DNA of 14,697 nucleotides from Propionibacteriaceae bacterium (lineage in GTDB: Bacteria; Actinomycetota; Actinomycetes; Propionibacteriales; Propionibacteriaceae). A program made the position numbers and the translations under genes. The notes under the pieces were generated by a model that did not search any database, was not told the origin of the DNA, and saw only the letters and a list, made by a program, of their open reading frames with translations. This document shows, in pieces, positions 14,433-14,697 of this stretch (the first letter of the stretch is position 1; every line of letters starts with the position of its first letter). The DNA lies in the NCBI GenBank assembly GCA_031262845.1, contig JAISGZ010000020.1:1-14697 (forward strand). The letters run 5' to 3'.

Positions 14433-14697
14433 CTAAAAACGCCGCAGCTCGTACAACGCCACGCCGACCGCGACACTGGCGTTGAGCGACTCAATCGTGT
14501 CACTCATAGGAATGCGGGCGACGACGTCGCAGTTCTCCCGCACGAGCCGTGACAAGCCCGTGTCTTCGGCCCCGACCACGAGCACGATGGGCTCATCGGT
14601 TGGCGCCTCGGCGATCACGGCGTCACCGTCACCAGCCAGTCCGATAATCGTGAAACCGGCTTTGGCGCAAGCCACCAGAGCCTGGTTGAGATTCGTC
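14433..14697 (-). CDS. rlmB: TrmH/SpoU-family rRNA 2'-O-methyltransferase, C-terminal part (5' end outside window)
   Basis: The frame enters from the right edge and ends with TAG at 14433-14435; about 87 codons are present. It begins TNLNQALVACAKAGF, then has VLVVGAEDTGLSRLVRENCD (SpoU motif 2), RIPMSDTIESLNASVAVGVA (motif 3) and LYELRRF. These motifs form the knotted S-adenosylmethionine site of the TrmH family. The ending is most like RlmB, which methylates the 2'-OH of a G in 23S rRNA. A different family member (TrmH, TsnR) is possible because the N-terminal half is missing. Confidence 0.8.
   Translation of the reverse strand, partial: TNLNQALVACAKAGFTIIGLAGDGDAVIAEAPTDEPIVLVVGAEDTGLSRLVRENCDVVARIPMSDTIESLNASVAVGVALYELRRF

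Overview
The window looks like a chromosomal segment from a high-GC Gram-positive bacterium (Actinobacteria). The reasons are the GC-rich coding DNA, a long-form serine hydroxymethyltransferase typical of actinobacteria, a huge secreted actinobacterial-type adhesin, an AbiEi-family antitoxin, and several genes whose start codon sits about where a promoter would place the transcription start (leaderless style). The genus cannot be fixed from the sequence alone.

Region 1 (1-5565, minus strand) is the first 1855 codons of a very large exported surface protein that runs off the left edge. It has a signal peptide, a CshA-like N-terminal adhesive region, two GEVED domains, and then at least eleven DUF11/DUF7507-type repeats of 113-120 residues. 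The long plus-strand reading frames here are antisense shadows. Region 2 (5566-6031) is a divergent intergenic region with three separate structured or repeated DNA elements. Region 3 (6032-7233) holds an HTH-Fic protein with an altered catalytic motif, bracketed by a 28-bp direct repeat, followed by a perfect 11-bp inverted repeat with A/T arms.

Region 4 (7234-9333) contains a divergent pair: a small DUF421/YetF-like membrane protein (minus) and an MFS transporter (plus). Region 5 (9466-11872) is a sulfur amino acid operon. A promoter is followed by a 22-codon, apparently leaderless leader ORF and a terminator-like hairpin, then a cysteine synthase family gene and a cystathionine gamma-lyase/synthase family gene. 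The two enzymes could make cysteine from O-acetylserine and sulfide, or run (reverse) transsulfuration between homocysteine and cysteine; the leader arrangement suggests attenuation.

Region 6 (11873-12850) carries an AbiEi-type antitoxin with no toxin gene behind it. Region 7 (12883-14697, minus) is glyA preceded by the 3' part of an rlmB/TrmH-family rRNA methyltransferase. Serine and one-carbon metabolism (glyA) and the cysteine genes are metabolically linked but oppositely oriented and separated by the antitoxin gene.

The most interesting items are the candidate leader-peptide attenuator ahead of cysK, the Fic motif substitution together with the flanking direct repeat, the orphan AbiEi gene, and the two-class repeat architecture of the adhesin.
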